Shown piece after piece: positions 6,601 through 6,741 of a DNA stretch of 6,741 nucleotides. The position numbers and the translations under genes are program-made. The notes under the pieces are model-generated. The model was not told the origin of the DNA. It made no database searches and saw only the letters and a list, made by a program, of their open reading frames with translations. Each line of letters opens with the position of its first letter. Positions within the stretch are counted from its first letter, which is position 1. This DNA is from Nostoc sp. GT001 (GTDB taxonomy: Bacteria; Cyanobacteriota; Cyanobacteriia; Cyanobacteriales; Nostocaceae), in contig NZ_JAUDRJ010000003.1 in the NCBI RefSeq assembly GCF_030382115.1, positions 5,991,378 to 5,998,118 of the forward strand. Direction: 5' to 3'.

Positions 6601-6673
6601 AAGTGTTGATCCCTGTTGCTTGGCTCACCCATTGCACTAAGGATTGCTGGCGATCTGGTAATACTGTTTTCAT
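3656..6673 (-). CDS. Four-repeat, single-TM, SGNH/DUF1574-like acyltransferase-type protein
   Basis: This 1005-residue protein probably partners the downstream MBOAT protein in O-acylating an extracellular glycan. The N-terminus (about 5-445) has no signal peptide and holds four diverged repeats, each ending in P-x-W (W92, W224, W328, W438). A linker leads to one hydrophobic helix (about 531-554), then an S/T/P/Q-rich stretch (557-625). The C-terminal domain (about 675-1005) is SGNH-like: block I is I-I-G-S-S-R-A-L-R-G-V-D-P with probable nucleophile Ser684, a Gly/Asn block is N-F-G-I-N-G-A-T (711-718), and D-P-S-H (Asp978, His981) matches the terminal D-x-x-H. Such domains occur in AlgX/AlgJ, PatB and DltD; cyanobacterial proteins of this build are, as I recall, labelled DUF1574. 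A low-complexity insert (about 770-866) interrupts the domain. The start ATG has no good Shine-Dalgarno. Repeats inside and SGNH domain outside the cell is inferred. The enzymatic role is likely but unproven. Confidence 0.85.
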   Translation of the reverse strand: MKTVLPDRQQSLVQWVSQATGINTFGVKVRLRGNDLHILCEGTECPQRWRTLSDLLQALQQTNLDILTSSEQTSIYQVFVYGRRKGEQRPSWCHRVHLNQIDKHLDQVQQALLADSEKSKQPGGALIVSNESLARQGNPEAIARYLSETLSTLGVSIQVKIKLYKPKNSQPEENRLWIFCQSSYSPDASLLAEPIAQKLRYLKLSGYQDAVIVSQVSGETAPDWLLRVDLTPPEVMLKEWARWGDIQAIARLLTEVLSGLKVGVQVSLKESTLHIFCIPAFDPLGTAPIPDKVVCLEAILPQLEAIAPQGILAATIYGQKAGDKEPTWIDWLALPAANHPAFALSPLDLANTGDEPAIVFLIERLLNPDLDWRLLTGGIRVLLLNKNGLLHIMCDAPVCPQRQQVASKITQFIRQLKISGIIGVRIYGRRAGNKEPFWHYGVDLEYRQRLVPEATPEFAATSIYINDLVTPETSEPILRPDLTTEEVQNFVTEVARDWIATASSTARKFLLKSQLFTESNEPAERNHDVQGIKIALVWGTLGLLLTLQTDWVLGRIIARNTPSSPKVASVTLPSSSSEQKASLTSGKNQTEKTTFFSSTSKTKSPPNQSSVFNASEFTQSDDTPKNNLAAAPLKEKATATAILLAARSQMPSFNVRQLDEQLALYKQRLARTGSPPDVLIIGSSRALRGVDPAALSKALATQGYPNVDVFNFGINGATAQVVDFVIRHVLEPSELPKIIIWADGARAFNGGREDITFKSLAASAGYKQAFQKTPTTASSNDLPENTVNSGEEKTKEEKQEISTYEAVNQSLNQALASVSTSYQNRDQIKSLLQKQLLVFGKNQAVASQKQLTDGTSDESISQQAVDFDGFLPLSIRFNPARYYQKHSRVPGNYDNDYKSFQVEGQQDTAFQEVLQFTQSQKISLVFVNMPLTADYLDPVRKQYEQQFQQYMLRLATNPNFIYRDLSQQWPKVNDFFSDPSHLNRFGAYEVSKKLANDPMIPWPVK
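5339..6673 (-). repeat. Four-fold internal protein repeat in the SGNH-domain gene
   Basis: Four copies of about 95-105 residues lie at residues 1-100, 133-230, 240-333 and 350-445. Shared pattern: a leading helix (A-I-A-R-x-L in copies 2 and 3, A-I-V-F-L in copy 4), a beta strand, then L-H/W-I-x-C (Cys40, 180, 277, 394), a second helix, a strand with Y-G-R/Q in copies 1, 3 and 4, and P-x-W followed in three copies by V-x-L. Copies 1 and 4 also share C-x4-C-P-Q-R. I do not recognise the domain. Confidence 0.75.
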
Positions 6674-6710
6674 GCTCAGTTAACTTTACAGGAAGCGATG
6701 GTTGGGGGAT

Positions 6711-6722
6711 AGTGCCTGCACT
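6711..6722. promoter_or_regulatory. Near-palindrome upstream of the SGNH-domain gene
   Basis: AGTGC (6711-6715) and GCACT (6718-6722) flank a two-base centre, 38-49 bases upstream of the start codon of the two-gene unit. It could be a binding site for a dimeric regulator. A TTTACA follows on from it at 6729-6724 on the minus strand, but I see no matching -10, and the upstream region runs off the window. Confidence 0.25.
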
Positions 6723-6741
6723 TGTAAACTAGAACCATAGG

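Overview
The window comes from a cyanobacterium, most likely a heterocyst-forming Nostoc/Anabaena-type genome. It carries a complete psbA gene for the photosystem II D1 protein, seven GCGATCGC (HIP1) octamers in 6.7 kb, and heptamer/octamer tandem repeats of the STRR kind known from Nostocales. I cannot name the species from sequence alone.

Layout. At the left end (56-391, + strand) is a small gene for an unrecognised membrane-anchored coiled-coil protein. Positions 392-624 lie between this gene and the convergent psbA. They hold a hairpin right after the small gene's stop, a broken minus-strand remnant that looks like the N-terminus of a Uma2-family (DUF820) protein (433-561), and a strong symmetrical terminator hairpin (571-604). 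psbA (625-1707, minus) has all the D1 cofactor ligands I checked, Gln130, and a 16-residue C-terminal extension. The 351-base gap 1708-2058 holds the psbA leader and promoter region, with a 7-bp stem 34-60 bases upstream of the start codon.

The right two thirds are a probable two-gene unit on the minus strand, transcribed from right to left. First comes a 1005-residue protein (3656-6673) with four diverged copies of an unrecognised repeat, one transmembrane helix, a low-complexity linker and a C-terminal SGNH/DUF1574-like hydrolase or acyltransferase domain. After 97 bases made almost entirely of short tandem repeats comes an MBOAT-family membrane O-acyltransferase of the AlgI type (2059-3558).

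How they may work together: by analogy with AlgI plus AlgJ/AlgX, PatA/PatB and DltB/DltD, the MBOAT protein would pass an acyl (probably acetyl) group across the membrane, and the SGNH domain would place it on an extracellular polysaccharide or envelope glycan. The substrate cannot be read from the window. psbA is next door but there is no sign of a functional link. The least explained element is the roughly 445-residue, four-repeat N-terminal part of the SGNH protein, which is probably cytoplasmic.
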